64,000 bases of DNA, taken from NCBI GenBank assembly GCA_902582875.1, contig CACHTV010000001.1:1-64000 (forward strand), given 5' to 3'. The notes below the pieces were generated by a model. That model had not been told where the DNA came from, searched no databases, and saw only the letters and a program-made list of their open reading frames with translations. Positions 26,473 to 37,501 of the stretch are shown one piece after another. The stretch comes from an uncultured Pelagibacteraceae bacterium (lineage in GTDB: Bacteria > Pseudomonadota > Alphaproteobacteria > Pelagibacterales > Pelagibacteraceae). The position numbers were made by a program, and so were the translations under genes. The first letter of the stretch is position 1; every line of letters begins with the position of its first letter.

Positions 26473-29400
26473 ATGTTTTTAACGGACTTATCTATTAAAA
26501 GACCTGTCGTAGCATCAGTAATGAGCTTAGTGCTTGTTATTTTTGGACTTGTGACTTTTCAAGAAATACCAACTGATGAATTACCTGATGTACAACCTCC
26601 TGTAGTTACAATTCAAACTGAATACAGAGGAGCATCTGCTGAAATTGTAGATACACAAATAACACAAAAAATAGAGGACTTTGTAGGTGGAACGCCTGGG
26701 TTAGAAACAATTGACTCATTTAGTGAAGATGAAAGCTCAAGAATAACTCTAACATTTCAAACAGACTTAGATCTTGATGATGTTGCCAATGACGTAAGAA
26801 GTTCTGTCTCCAGGGTAGTAGATAATTTGCCTGATGGCGCAGGACAACCTGAAATATTTAAACAAAGTGCAGGAATGAGAACTACTATGTGGTTATCTTT
26901 TAATTCTGAAACAATGACAGATTTAGAACTAACAGATTATGCAGATAGATATTTAACAGATGTTTTTTCTGTCGTTTCTGGAGTTGGTAGAGTGCGTCTT
27001 GGTGGAGAAAGAGAGCTATCTTTAAGAGTTTGGTTAGATCCTATCGCTTTAGCAGCAAGAGATATAACTACACAAGAAGTTGAACAAGTTTTAAAAAAAG
27101 AAAATGTAGAATTTCCCGCTGGAAGAATTGAGTCTAAAGATATCGATCTAACTATAAAACTAGATAAAGCTTATAAAAATTTAGAAAATTATAAAAAATT
27201 ACCTCTTAAAAGGGCTAAAGATGGTTCAATAATTACTTTGAGTGATGTTTCTCGAGTAGAAATAGGTGCTGAGTCTACTAGAACTTTATTTAAAGGAAAT
27301 GGTAAACAAGTTGTAGGAATTGGAATTTATCAGCAGTCAGATGCAAACACAATTGCAGTCGCGAATGGTATTAAGAAAAAGATTCAAGAAATAAAACCAA
27401 CATTACCACCGGGTACTACCCTAGAAGTTTCGTTTGATAGAAGCAATTATATTAAAGCTGCTATTTATGAAGTCTACAAAACTTTAGTTATTGCTTTAAT
27501 TTTAGTCACAATAATAATTTATTTATTTCTAGGAAATATAAGAGCTCTTGTGGTACCGTTAATTGCATTACCTGTTTCTTTGATCTCAACTTTTTTATCT
27601 ATTTATATATTTGGTTTTTCGATTAATCTTTTTACACTGATGGCTCTTGTATTGGCTATTGGAATTGTGGTGGATGATGCAATTGTAATGCTAGAAAACA
27701 TTGTCCGAAGAATAGAATTAGGTGATAGCCCTTTAGTAGCTGCTTATAAAGGAGCAAAACAAGTATCTTTCGCTATTATAGCGACAACAGTAGTCCTAGT
27801 AGCTGTATTTGTTCCTTTAATCTTTATTAAAGGTATTACAGGAGTTTTGTTTACTCAAACTGCAATTACCCTTGCCTCTGCAGTAATCATCTCAAGTTTT
27901 GTCGCTCTTTCTTTAAGTCCAATGCTTGGAAGCAAGTTCTTGAAGAAAAATATGAACAAATCAAAAATAGTAACAAGATTTGAGAAATTTTTAAAAAATT
28001 TAACACAACTTTATAAACTATCTCTTTTAGGCTGGATAAAAAAAAAGAAAATAATTACATCATTTTTAATTGGAACACTCGCTTTAACTGTTTTTTTATT
28101 TAATTTTGCGCCAAAAGAATTAATAGCACCTGAAGATCGAGGAGCTTTCTTTGTAATTGTAAAAGCTCCTCAAGGATCTGGTTTTAATTTTACAAAAACT
28201 AAAGCAGAGGAAATTGAAAAGCTTTTGCTACCTAATGTAGGTAAAGGTGAATATAGAAAACTTATAATGAGAGTGCCAGGATTTGGAAAATCAGCAAAGC
28301 AAGTTAATAGTGGTTTTATTATTGTCCTTTTAGAACCTTGGTCAAAAAGAGATCGTCATGGAGTAAAAATTATGAGGGAGTCTTTTGGAAAAATAGCAAA
28401 AGTACCTGGCGTACTTGCATTTCCTATAATGCCTCAAGGAATTCGAACTGGAGGGATCGAAAGTCCAGTTCAGTTTGTCATATTAGGAAATACTTACGAT
28501 CAACTAATCAAATGGAAAGAAATTATAAAAAAAGAAGCCAGAAAAAATCCTGGTCTAGTATCGATTCAAGATGATTTTGATCTAAACAAACCTCAATTAA
28601 ATGTTCAAATAGATCAAAAAAAAGCAGCAGATTTAGGTGTTTCTACTGAAGATATAGGTAGAACAATAGAAACTATCTTCGGATCAAAAAAAGTTACTAA
28701 TTTTACACAAGATGGAAAAGAATATTCAATTATTCTTCAAGGAGACATTAAAGATAGACAAGAGCCGGACAGTATTAGCAAGGTATTTGTTAGATCAAAA
28801 AATAATGGCAAGCTTGTTTCCATTTCTAATTTAGTTGAATACAGCGAAGAAGGCCAATCACCTTTTTTAGCAAGATATAATAGACAAAAAGCAGTTACAA
28901 TTTCTGCAAGACTAGTAGGGGATTATTCTTTGGACGAAGCGTTAAAATTTTTAGTAAATGTTGTAGAAGAAAATACCCCTCAAGCTAAAATTGCTTACAA
29001 AGGTGAGAGTGAAGAATATAAAAAAACTAATACAGAATTATATATTATTTTCGCTTTGGCTCTAATTACTGCCTATCTTGCTATGTGCGCTCAGTTTGAA
29101 AGCTGGAAACATCCACTCACAATTATGTTAACTGTTCCCATGGCTATTCTCGGAGGATTGCTCGGTATTTTGGTCGTAGGATCTTCCTTAAACGTTTATA
29201 GCCAAATTGCATTAATAATACTCATTGGGTTATCCGCAAAAAATGGAATTTTAATTGTTGAATTTGCAAATCAATTAAGAAAAGAAGGAAAAAATTTAGA
29301 AGTTGCTGTATTTGAAGCAGCTGCTATTAGATTAAGACCAATCTTAATGACAAGCTTATCTACTATTATTGGTGTATTGCCTCTAATCATTAGCTTTGGG

Positions 29401-29568
29401 CCTGGTGCTGCAAGCAGGCTTACTGTGGGAATTACAATATTTGCTGGAATGATATTTTCTACTTTTTTTACTCTCTACGTAATACCTACTATTTACACAG
29501 TTGTTGGAAAAAATACTCAAAGAATTGACTCAGTAGAAATTGAACTAAATAAACAACTTAAAAAATAA
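26473..29568 (+). CDS. RND family efflux transporter permease
   Basis: AcrB/MdtB-like length (1031 aa); GIVVDDAIVMLENIVRR; GLSAKNGILIVEFANQLR. Confidence 0.95.
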   Translation: MFLTDLSIKRPVVASVMSLVLVIFGLVTFQEIPTDELPDVQPPVVTIQTEYRGASAEIVDTQITQKIEDFVGGTPGLETIDSFSEDESSRITLTFQTDLDLDDVANDVRSSVSRVVDNLPDGAGQPEIFKQSAGMRTTMWLSFNSETMTDLELTDYADRYLTDVFSVVSGVGRVRLGGERELSLRVWLDPIALAARDITTQEVEQVLKKENVEFPAGRIESKDIDLTIKLDKAYKNLENYKKLPLKRAKDGSIITLSDVSRVEIGAESTRTLFKGNGKQVVGIGIYQQSDANTIAVANGIKKKIQEIKPTLPPGTTLEVSFDRSNYIKAAIYEVYKTLVIALILVTIIIYLFLGNIRALVVPLIALPVSLISTFLSIYIFGFSINLFTLMALVLAIGIVVDDAIVMLENIVRRIELGDSPLVAAYKGAKQVSFAIIATTVVLVAVFVPLIFIKGITGVLFTQTAITLASAVIISSFVALSLSPMLGSKFLKKNMNKSKIVTRFEKFLKNLTQLYKLSLLGWIKKKKIITSFLIGTLALTVFLFNFAPKELIAPEDRGAFFVIVKAPQGSGFNFTKTKAEEIEKLLLPNVGKGEYRKLIMRVPGFGKSAKQVNSGFIIVLLEPWSKRDRHGVKIMRESFGKIAKVPGVLAFPIMPQGIRTGGIESPVQFVILGNTYDQLIKWKEIIKKEARKNPGLVSIQDDFDLNKPQLNVQIDQKKAADLGVSTEDIGRTIETIFGSKKVTNFTQDGKEYSIILQGDIKDRQEPDSISKVFVRSKNNGKLVSISNLVEYSEEGQSPFLARYNRQKAVTISARLVGDYSLDEALKFLVNVVEENTPQAKIAYKGESEEYKKTNTELYIIFALALITAYLAMCAQFESWKHPLTIMLTVPMAILGGLLGILVVGSSLNVYSQIALIILIGLSAKNGILIVEFANQLRKEGKNLEVAVFEAAAIRLRPILMTSLSTIIGVLPLIISFGPGAASRLTVGITIFAGMIFSTFFTLYVIPTIYTVVGKNTQRIDSVEIELNKQLKK

Positions 29569-30157
29569 TATATTTATTTTTATCTAGATTTTTTTTACAA
29601 AGTGTAAGTTGTTTTCTATATTTGTTGGCCATATCTCTTACTGACTTAGCATAAATAACAGCTTTTTTATCTTTTGAATAATTTTTATAATCTCCCCAAC
29701 CTTTATAGTAAGCTAGATATTGTCTGTAGGCATCTTTCTTTGATATTTTTAATATCTTAGAAGTTTTATTAATGTACCAACCTATAAAATCAACTGAGTC
29801 TTTAAAGCGAGCACGAGTAGCAAGTGGATTATTTATTTCTCTTTTATATTGTTCCCAAGTACCTTTTACAGCTTGAGAATAACCAAATGAGCTGGATGGT
29901 CTTTTAAATGGTATGACTTTAAATAATTTTCTTCTTGGTGGTTTAGCAAGCCAATTAAAGTCACTTTCTTTTTTGACGAAAGCTAGTTGCAAATGAATAG
30001 GAGCTCCCCATTTCTCATATGAAGCTTTTGTATGTTTATACCACAAATACCTTTCTTCAAAGATTGCACAACTATTTTGGGTATTTTTTGGAATTGATGA
30101 ACATGCTGTTACTATCAAAAAAATTCCAAAAAATATAATTTTTTTTAAAAGAATCAC
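29558..30157 (-). CDS. lysozyme-like/SLT-domain lipoprotein
   Basis: Lipobox VTACS; FVKKESDFNW, SSFGYSQAVKGTWEQYK. Confidence 0.7.
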   Translation of the reverse strand: MILLKKIIFFGIFLIVTACSSIPKNTQNSCAIFEERYLWYKHTKASYEKWGAPIHLQLAFVKKESDFNWLAKPPRRKLFKVIPFKRPSSSFGYSQAVKGTWEQYKREINNPLATRARFKDSVDFIGWYINKTSKILKISKKDAYRQYLAYYKGWGDYKNYSKDKKAVIYAKSVRDMANKYRKQLTLCKKNLDKNKYIIF

Positions 30158-30177
30158 TTTTCAAATTATATAAGAAA

Positions 30178-30669
30178 TTAATTAAGCTTTCTCCATTTTT
30201 CTGGTTTAATAAAAGTTCCACTCCACAAACCTAGTTTTTCTTCTTTTGCAAAATTTTCATCAAGTACATATATTTTTGAATATTTTCTATAAGCTATTGC
30301 ATAACCATTACGAACCATCCATCTATTTAAATTAATAGTCCCTTTTAAACATTTTGCTAAATATCTTTTATATCTATCTTTTCCCAACAGAATACATTTT
30401 ACTGGTTTATTGCCAATTTTTTGAACAAGCTTTTTTTTAGACATCTGTCCACAGTAATAATCTTTCTGAAAATTAAAAAACATTATTTTTAGGTAGGGCT
30501 TTTTGCATTTTTGTTTCATTTCAGGAGCATCAATACCCTCCAATCTTATTTTATAAGATTTAATGTGTATGGTATCTCCATCAACTACTTTTGGAAATCC
30601 TACAATTTCTGACGCTTGCACAGTTTGAAAAAAAAATAAAGTAAAAATTATAATTATATATTTAATCAT
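30178..30669 (-). CDS. secreted thermonuclease-family (SNase-like) protein
   Basis: Signal peptide; VVDGDTIHIKSYKIRLEGIDAPE, RWMVRNGYAIAYRKYS. Confidence 0.85.
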   Translation of the reverse strand: MIKYIIIIFTLFFFQTVQASEIVGFPKVVDGDTIHIKSYKIRLEGIDAPEMKQKCKKPYLKIMFFNFQKDYYCGQMSKKKLVQKIGNKPVKCILLGKDRYKRYLAKCLKGTINLNRWMVRNGYAIAYRKYSKIYVLDENFAKEEKLGLWSGTFIKPEKWRKLN

Positions 30670-31046
30670 TTAATTAATTTTCTTAATAATGATATCATTA
30701 ATACTCCGGCTACATTAGCAAATAAATCATAAAGCTCGAAGGCACGATTAGGAATAATGTAATGTGAGAGCTCTAAAAAAACTGATATAAAAAAGATAAA
30801 GTAAAAATTAGTAAAAATTCGAGTATTTTTTAAATTACAAATTACTGCCAAAGCTGTCAGATACATAAAGCAAAATAAATGATTAATTGATGTCCCTATA
30901 GGATTATCAACTAAATTTGGTTGTTTACCTAAATCTCCATACAAAAGATATCCAATAAGACTGCCAGGAAATAAATATAGAATGAACAATAATATCAAAG
31001 AGAAATAATAAAGATATTTAATCAACTTTAAGACATTATTTTTCAT
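30666..31046 (-). CDS. VanZ-like membrane protein
   Basis: Multi-TM; HYIIPNRAFELYDLFANVAGVL; start set at MKNNVLKL (31046), avoiding overlap with gpmA. Confidence 0.65.
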   Translation of the reverse strand: MKNNVLKLIKYLYYFSLILLFILYLFPGSLIGYLLYGDLGKQPNLVDNPIGTSINHLFCFMYLTALAVICNLKNTRIFTNFYFIFFISVFLELSHYIIPNRAFELYDLFANVAGVLMISLLRKLIK

Positions 31047-31086
31047 TATAATTTTAATATTACATAATATCTGGTATTTATCTATT

Positions 31087-31806
31087 ATGAGCAAATTAAT
31101 CCTAGTAAGACATGGTCAAAGTGTATGGAACGCAGAAAACAGATTTACAGGATGGGTAGATGTTGATTTATCGGAAAAAGGAATTTTAGAGGCCCAGAAA
31201 TCTGGTCAATTAATTAAAAATCTAAATATTAATATAGATGTTTCTTACACATCTTTTCTAAAAAGAGCCATTAAAACTCTTACCACCATACTTAAAGAAA
31301 ATGGCTTGGAGCTTAAATTTAATACTTCTTGGGAATTGAATGAGAGACATTACGGATCTTTAACGGGTTTAAATAAAGATGAAACTAAAAAGAAAATAGG
31401 TGAGGAACAGTTTAAAAAATATAGAAGATCTTGGGATATACCACCGCCCCCAATAGCTGAAAATGACGAAAATCATTCGTTATTTAGTCCTTTAAACCCA
31501 AGTATACCCGTAGGGATGATACCTTTTACAGAATCTTTAAAAGATACTTATGAACGAGCAATTTCTTATTATGAAAGAGAAATTCAAAAACATATTGAAG
31601 AAAATAAAAACGTTTTAATATCAGCACATGGTAATTCACTAAGAGCACTATGCAAATATCTACTTAAAATTTCTGATCAAAAGATAAATGAATTAGAAAT
31701 TCCAACAGGAAATCCTTTAATAATTGAATTTGATAACAATCTTAAAATTCAAAAATATTATTATCTGGATGAAACTAGAGCTAAAAATATTATCTTTAAT
31801 CAATAA
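31087..31806 (+). CDS. gpmA: 2,3-bisphosphoglycerate-dependent phosphoglycerate mutase
   Basis: LVRHGQSVWNAENRFTGWVDVDLSEKG; NERHYGSLTGLNK; SAHGNSLRAL. Confidence 0.95.
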   Translation: MSKLILVRHGQSVWNAENRFTGWVDVDLSEKGILEAQKSGQLIKNLNINIDVSYTSFLKRAIKTLTTILKENGLELKFNTSWELNERHYGSLTGLNKDETKKKIGEEQFKKYRRSWDIPPPPIAENDENHSLFSPLNPSIPVGMIPFTESLKDTYERAISYYEREIQKHIEENKNVLISAHGNSLRALCKYLLKISDQKINELEIPTGNPLIIEFDNNLKIQKYYYLDETRAKNIIFNQ

Positions 31807-32491
31807 TTTTTAAATTCGATATTTTTTCGTAAATCTCTTTTGTATTCAGATGGTAAAACTTTTGCTTACTTTCATTTCCAATTAGGGAATTTTCCTCAAT
31901 TAAAGAGTCCCAAACCTTGTTCATAGAAAATATTTTATCTTTTATGGAACTAAAAATGCTAGGATCTAAAATTTGAAGGCCAGTAAAAATACATTCATTA
32001 GTATTATTTCTACTAACCTCGCCATCATGAAGATTAAAATCTCCCTTAAAAGAACTATCAAAACTTAAATTTTTATTGACTAACAATAAACAAGATTTTT
32101 TCTTTTTAAAATAAAGATCTTCTAAATCTTTTAATTCATTGCTGTAAACATTACTCCATAAAGTGTCAGGATTAATTGCTACAAAAGGTTTTTTAAAAGA
32201 TCTAGTGGCTTGAAGTATTCCACCTCCTGTATCAAGCAGCATATCCTGTTCATCGGAAATTATAATTTTTGCTTTATAATTCTTACTATTAATAAAATCT
32301 TTTATTTGATCTGGGAGATGATGAACATTAATAGCTATTTCCTCTATTCCATGATTGATTAACAACTCTATAGCTCTCTCTAACAAGTTCTTGTCACCTA
32401 TTTGGATTAATGGTTTTGGAGTTTTTAGAGTAATCGGCTGCATTCTTTTTCCCAATCCAGCTGCTAGAATCATGCCATGTTTAATTTTCAT
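31796..32491 (-). CDS. nucleotidyltransferase, MurU-like (N-acetylmuramate-1-P uridylyltransferase family)
   Basis: MILAAGLGKRMQPITLKTPKPL; LDTGGGI; adjacent to AmgK-like kinase. Confidence 0.85.
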   Translation of the reverse strand: MKIKHGMILAAGLGKRMQPITLKTPKPLIQIGDKNLLERAIELLINHGIEEIAINVHHLPDQIKDFINSKNYKAKIIISDEQDMLLDTGGGILQATRSFKKPFVAINPDTLWSNVYSNELKDLEDLYFKKKKSCLLLVNKNLSFDSSFKGDFNLHDGEVSRNNTNECIFTGLQILDPSIFSSIKDKIFSMNKVWDSLIEENSLIGNESKQKFYHLNTKEIYEKISNLKIID

Positions 32492-33446
32492 ATTTTAACC
32501 TTTTTAATTTTTTTAAAGGCAGATGCTTTTTAAATAATAGATTCAATTTATTGAAAATAGGGTTTCTCATTCTTCTTTCAATAAGCGTCCAGGTATGGGG
32601 TAAATATCTTAAATAATTTGGTTTTTTATCTCTTTTATAAAGACGCACAAAAATTCCAAGTATTTTTAAATTTCTTTGAACAGATAAAATATCAAAGTCA
32701 TTTTTTAGGTAATATTGATCTTTAGCTCTAAATTTTGATTTTTGTATATAGTACTTAAATAAATTATCCTGTAAATTTTTTGGCATTTTAATTCTCACAT
32801 CATCGATTAATGAAGCAACATCGTATAATGGATTGCCAATTATTGCATCTTGACTATCAATAAGACTAAATCTTTTTTTGGTGATCATAATATTTGATGC
32901 ATGAAAATCTCTATGCGTAAAACAATTATTTTTAAAATAAAGTTTTTTATAAATATTATTAAGTTCTTTTCTTAATATTTTTTTAATTTTTCCAAGCTTT
33001 AAATTTCTACAACAATACTTTAGATGCCAATCAAAAAATAGATCTGAATCTTTATGTAGATGGCTAAGAGAATATTTAGTAAATTTGATTTTTTTTCCTT
33101 TAAAATAATATTGATTTTTAAGCTTAATCTTTTGTAATTTAATGATTAATTCAATTAGTTTCTTGTAATCTTTTAATTTATTTTTTTTATTTTTAATATA
33201 GTCATAGAAAGATTTGTCGCCCAAATCTGTAATTTCTATCATATTGTCTTTATAATAATTTTTTAAAAGTTTAGGTGATGAAATATTATGATTGTTTAAA
33301 ATTTTATTTACAACTGAATAAACAATTAAATTTTTATATTGTTCTTTTTTTGCAAAAACTATTATCGAAGTTTTATTATTCTTTTTAACCCTATAAAATT
33401 CTCTAAAAGATGCATCACCGGAAATCTTTTTTAACTTATAATTCAT
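32481..33446 (-). CDS. aminoglycoside-phosphotransferase-fold sugar kinase, AmgK-like
   Basis: FTHRDFHASNIM, LIDSQDAIIGNPLYDVASLIDD. Confidence 0.85.
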   Translation of the reverse strand: MNYKLKKISGDASFREFYRVKKNNKTSIIVFAKKEQYKNLIVYSVVNKILNNHNISSPKLLKNYYKDNMIEITDLGDKSFYDYIKNKKNKLKDYKKLIELIIKLQKIKLKNQYYFKGKKIKFTKYSLSHLHKDSDLFFDWHLKYCCRNLKLGKIKKILRKELNNIYKKLYFKNNCFTHRDFHASNIMITKKRFSLIDSQDAIIGNPLYDVASLIDDVRIKMPKNLQDNLFKYYIQKSKFRAKDQYYLKNDFDILSVQRNLKILGIFVRLYKRDKKPNYLRYLPHTWTLIERRMRNPIFNKLNLLFKKHLPLKKLKRLKYEN

Positions 33447-33891
33447 TTATATTAATATCTTTCCATTTTCCTTGTCCTTCAAGGCTTAGTTCTCTTTCGT
33501 TCTCTTTGTTAGAATATTTTAAATGTAACTCTAATCTATTAGCTATATTCAGCCCAACTAATTCTGGCCATTCAATTATTTTTATTGAGTCTAACTCCTC
33601 TTTAAAAATACCAAGGTGATCTAACTCCTTTTTGTTTTTAATTCTATAAAGATCATAATGCATTACCTTCAAATTTTTAATATCGTACTCATATAATAAG
33701 TTGAACGTGGGACTTAAAACTTCTGTTTCCTTAACACCTTCTCGTTTTTGTAAAAAATTAATAAAATTTCTTGCAAAAGTTGTTTTACCAACGCCAATTT
33801 CACCAATTAAAAAAATACAATCTTTCTCGGATACATTATCTGCAATTTTATTTGAAATTAATTTAAGATGATCTAAAGATTTAATAATCAT
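33436..33891 (-). CDS. tsaE: tRNA t6A biosynthesis ATPase TsaE
   Basis: GEIGVGKTTFARNFI, SPTFNLLYEY, HYDLYRI, IIEWPEL. Confidence 0.95.
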   Translation of the reverse strand: MIIKSLDHLKLISNKIADNVSEKDCIFLIGEIGVGKTTFARNFINFLQKREGVKETEVLSPTFNLLYEYDIKNLKVMHYDLYRIKNKKELDHLGIFKEELDSIKIIEWPELVGLNIANRLELHLKYSNKENERELSLEGQGKWKDININEL

Positions 33892-33902
33892 TAGCTACTA
33901 GA

Positions 33903-35192
33903 CTAGTAGCGGTAAGTATCTGGTTTAAATGGCCCTGATGGTTTAACGCTAATGTAATCTGCTTGTTCTTTTGACATTTTAGTTAACTTTGCTCCAACTT
34001 TTTCCAAGTGAAGTGTTGCTACCTTTTCATCTAAATGTTTTGGCAAAACATATACTTTCTTCTCATATTTATCAGAATTGTTCCATAATTCAATTTGAGC
34101 AATTACTTGGTTAGTAAAAGAAGCGCTCATTACAAAACTAGGATGTCCAGTTGCACAACCTAAGTTTACTAATCTCCCTTCAGCTAATAAAATAATTCTT
34201 TTTTTGCTTGGCAGTTCTATTTCATGAACTTGTGGTTTAATTTCATCCCATTTATAATTTTTTAAAGCTTCGACTTGAATTTCATTATCAAAGTGACCAA
34301 TGTTACATAATATTGCTCTATCTTTCATGTCTCTCATATGATCTGCAGTTACAATATCTTTGTTTCCAGTGGCAGTTACTACTATGTCCGCATCTTTAAT
34401 TGCGTCATTCATTAACACAACTTCATAACCTTCCATTGCGGCCTGTAGAGCACAAATTGGATCTGTTTCGGTTACCATAACTCTTGCTCCAGCTTGTCTT
34501 AATGATGCCGCGCTCCCTTTTCCAACATCACCAAATCCTGCAACAATAGCAACTTTCCCTGACATCATAACGTCTGTTGCTCTTTTTATTCCGTCTACTA
34601 AACTTTCTCTGCAACCGTATAAATTATCAAATTTAGATTTTGTGACTGAATCGTTTACATTAATTGCAGGTATTAAAAGTTCTTTCTTTGACTCCATTTT
34701 CTTTAGAGCTAGAACACCTGTTGTAGTTTCTTCTGAAACACCTTTAACATTTTTTAACATGTCTTTATAATCTTTATGCATTAAAGCTGTAAGATCTCCT
34801 CCATCATCTAAAATCAGATTTGGCTTCCAGTCTTTCTTTCCTTCTATTGTTTGCTTAACACACCACCAGTATTCTTTTTCGGTCTCACCTTTCCAGGCAA
34901 ATACAGGAATACCAGCTTTAGCAATTGCCGCAGCTGCATGATCTTGTGTAGAAAAAATATTGCATGATGACCATCTAACTTCTGCTCCTAACTCTACCAA
35001 TGTTTCAATTAAAACTGCTGTTTGAATAGTCATATGAAGACATCCTAGAATATGAGCTCCTTTTAAGGGTTTTTTACTTTTATACTCTTTTCTTAAAGCC
35101 ATTAATCCTGGCATTTCAGTTTCAGCTAGAGAAATTTCTTTTCTACCAAATTCTGCTAGTTTTATATCTTTTACTTTAAAATCTTGAGACAT
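33903..35192 (-). CDS. ahcY: adenosylhomocysteinase
   Basis: [33 protein letters not shown]-terminal KPDTYRY. Confidence 0.98.
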   Translation of the reverse strand: MSQDFKVKDIKLAEFGRKEISLAETEMPGLMALRKEYKSKKPLKGAHILGCLHMTIQTAVLIETLVELGAEVRWSSCNIFSTQDHAAAAIAKAGIPVFAWKGETEKEYWWCVKQTIEGKKDWKPNLILDDGGDLTALMHKDYKDMLKNVKGVSEETTTGVLALKKMESKKELLIPAINVNDSVTKSKFDNLYGCRESLVDGIKRATDVMMSGKVAIVAGFGDVGKGSAASLRQAGARVMVTETDPICALQAAMEGYEVVLMNDAIKDADIVVTATGNKDIVTADHMRDMKDRAILCNIGHFDNEIQVEALKNYKWDEIKPQVHEIELPSKKRIILLAEGRLVNLGCATGHPSFVMSASFTNQVIAQIELWNNSDKYEKKVYVLPKHLDEKVATLHLEKVGAKLTKMSKEQADYISVKPSGPFKPDTYRY

Positions 35193-35240
35193 ATTTTAGA
35201 GTTATTTAACAATATAAATGAACGTTATCAAGAAAGATTG

Positions 35241-36764
35241 CTAAGAAAATTTTGGTAGCAATACTTCAACTTGAGCACCTCTTTTATTCACTCTATTTGA
35301 AGCAGATATTGTTCCTTCATGTAATTCTACAATATTTTTAACGATGTTCAGTCCTAAACCAGAGTGTTTTCCAAAGCTTTTTGGTCTATTGCTGTAAAAT
35401 CTTTTAAATATTTTTTGAGGAGAGGTCTCAGAAAATCCTGGCCCTTCATCTTTGATCAATATAACGATATTATTTGTAGTTTCCTCAACCTCGATCTCTA
35501 TTTTCTTATTATCATCACTAAACGAAATAGAGTTATCCAATAAATTGGCAATTACTTGCTCTAATCTATTTTCAATACCCAAAATATAATGACCATCTTT
35601 AGAAACTATTTTCTTTTTGATATTAATATGAATTTTTTTATTTTGATTTTTTAAATCTTGTCTAAAATCATCCGCAACATTAGTAATAATTTCAATTAAA
35701 TTAATCTTGCTCATTTGTTCACTAGACCAAGAGGCTTCATCTTTTAACATTTGAGAATAATCTGTTATTAATCTTTCAATTCTTTCTACATCGTGATTAA
35801 TAATTTTTAGTAATTTTTCACTTTCTTTTTTTTCAGTAGTTTTATCAAGTAACTCAGAAGCACTTTTTAAAGATGCCAATGGATTTCTAATTTCATGTGC
35901 TAGATCATTAGAAAAAGTTTCTGCTCTAGTAGTTCTCTTCTGAAGTTCTTTTGTCATCTCATCAATTGATTTTGTTAATTTTCCAATCTCATCTTCTCTA
36001 ACAAAAAAATTTTTTATATCAATATTTTTACTAGATTTTTTTTTAATAGCCTCACTAAAAGTAACTAGAAGAGCAATTGGCTTTAAAATATATTTGTTTA
36101 AGAAAAGAGAAAAAATTAAAATTACTAATGCTACTGCTAAAACAGTTCTGAGAATAAAAGCTCTTCTTTCTTTAACAGCATTAAGAATATCATTGGCTTC
36201 TTCAGACACAACAATATAACCAACATCTATTTCATTAAGTTTAATTCTGCTTAAAGTACTAACAAAAAAATTATTTTGAATATTTTCTGAGATTGTAATT
36301 GGTTCAGTTTGATATTTGTTTAATATTGTTTCTTTAATTAAATTTTTATTTTTTTCTTTAATTGATCTTTTTAAATTATCTTTTTCTTTAATTTGTCCAT
36401 TAATTGTTTCTTCCACGATTATATCTGATTTTGTAAAAACATTTTGATCTAAATCTAAGATATTAGTATCTCCAATCAGGTCTCCATCCATATTATAAAA
36501 TTGTACTCTATCTAAACTTTGAAATAAAAATCTAGTAGATAGTAAAAAAGTTCTAATATCTTTTGCCTTAAAATTAATATTAAGTCTTTCTAAATGATCT
36601 GCAGTATTATTAATTATAATATAGTGGTCAGCAGTTCTTTCTTTGACAAGATTTGGTTGAATAGCTTTAAGATAGATTATTGTAAAAAGCCCTAGTATGG
36701 AGAAAACAGCTAAATTAAATAATAAAAATTTTCTTAATATAGATGCTGATTTTTTTTGTCTCAT
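35241..36764 (-). CDS. chvG: sensor histidine kinase ChvG-like
   Basis: HAMP, LAHEIRNPLASLKSASELL H-box, GPGFSE, GLGLNIVKNI; paired with ChvI. Confidence 0.85.
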   Translation of the reverse strand: MRQKKSASILRKFLLFNLAVFSILGLFTIIYLKAIQPNLVKERTADHYIIINNTADHLERLNINFKAKDIRTFLLSTRFLFQSLDRVQFYNMDGDLIGDTNILDLDQNVFTKSDIIVEETINGQIKEKDNLKRSIKEKNKNLIKETILNKYQTEPITISENIQNNFFVSTLSRIKLNEIDVGYIVVSEEANDILNAVKERRAFILRTVLAVALVILIFSLFLNKYILKPIALLVTFSEAIKKKSSKNIDIKNFFVREDEIGKLTKSIDEMTKELQKRTTRAETFSNDLAHEIRNPLASLKSASELLDKTTEKKESEKLLKIINHDVERIERLITDYSQMLKDEASWSSEQMSKINLIEIITNVADDFRQDLKNQNKKIHINIKKKIVSKDGHYILGIENRLEQVIANLLDNSISFSDDNKKIEIEVEETTNNIVILIKDEGPGFSETSPQKIFKRFYSNRPKSFGKHSGLGLNIVKNIVELHEGTISASNRVNKRGAQVEVLLPKFS

Positions 36765-37462
36765 TAACTAACATTCCATCTATACCCACTTCCATATCTA
36801 GTTTCAATTGCAGAAAATTTTTCATCAACTTTTTTAAACTTTTTTCTTATTCTTTTAACATGACTATCAATAGTTCTATCCTCAATTTCAGTATTTTCCT
36901 TGTAAGCAATATCCATTAAATGAGCCCTCTCTTTTATTACTCCAGGTCTCTTTGCCAATTCTTTAACAATTAAAAATTCTGTGGTTGTTAGTTTATCTGG
37001 TAAAGGTTTTCCACCCCATTCACATTCTAGCTGAGAAGGGTCTAATTTTAATTTTCCATGGCTTATTATATTCTTAGCATCATCAACTACACTATTTTTT
37101 TTTCTTAATTGAACTCTTATTCTTTCAATTAAAACTTTAGTAGAAAAACCTCCAGATTTTTTAACAAAATCATCAGCACCTAATTTTAAACCAAGCAATT
37201 CATCCACCTCTTCATCTTTTGATGTTAAAAAAATAATAGGAATTGACATTTTTTTTCTTAATTTTTTTAGTAACTCCTCACCATCCATTCTAGGCATTTT
37301 AATATCTAAAACTGCTAAGTCAGGGGGGTTTCTTGTTAATCCGACTAACGCTGACTCACCGTCTATATAGGTTTGAACTTTAAAACCTTCTCTCTCAAGC
37401 GCAATACTTATACCGGTTAAAATATTTCTGTCATCGTCTACTAATGCGATAGTTTGTGTCAT
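36764..37462 (-). CDS. chvI: response regulator ChvI-like (OmpR family)
   Basis: [31 protein letters not shown], winged-helix [14 protein letters not shown]. Confidence 0.88.
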   Translation of the reverse strand: MTQTIALVDDDRNILTGISIALEREGFKVQTYIDGESALVGLTRNPPDLAVLDIKMPRMDGEELLKKLRKKMSIPIIFLTSKDEEVDELLGLKLGADDFVKKSGGFSTKVLIERIRVQLRKKNSVVDDAKNIISHGKLKLDPSQLECEWGGKPLPDKLTTTEFLIVKELAKRPGVIKERAHLMDIAYKENTEIEDRTIDSHVKRIRKKFKKVDEKFSAIETRYGSGYRWNVS

Positions 37463-37501
37463 ATAATTATTCTCAAGATCATAATGTCAAAATTTAGGCG
37501 T

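Noticed and set aside
28338-28574. 78-aa ORF inside the RND gene
   Set aside because: Alternative frame of a strongly conserved coding sequence
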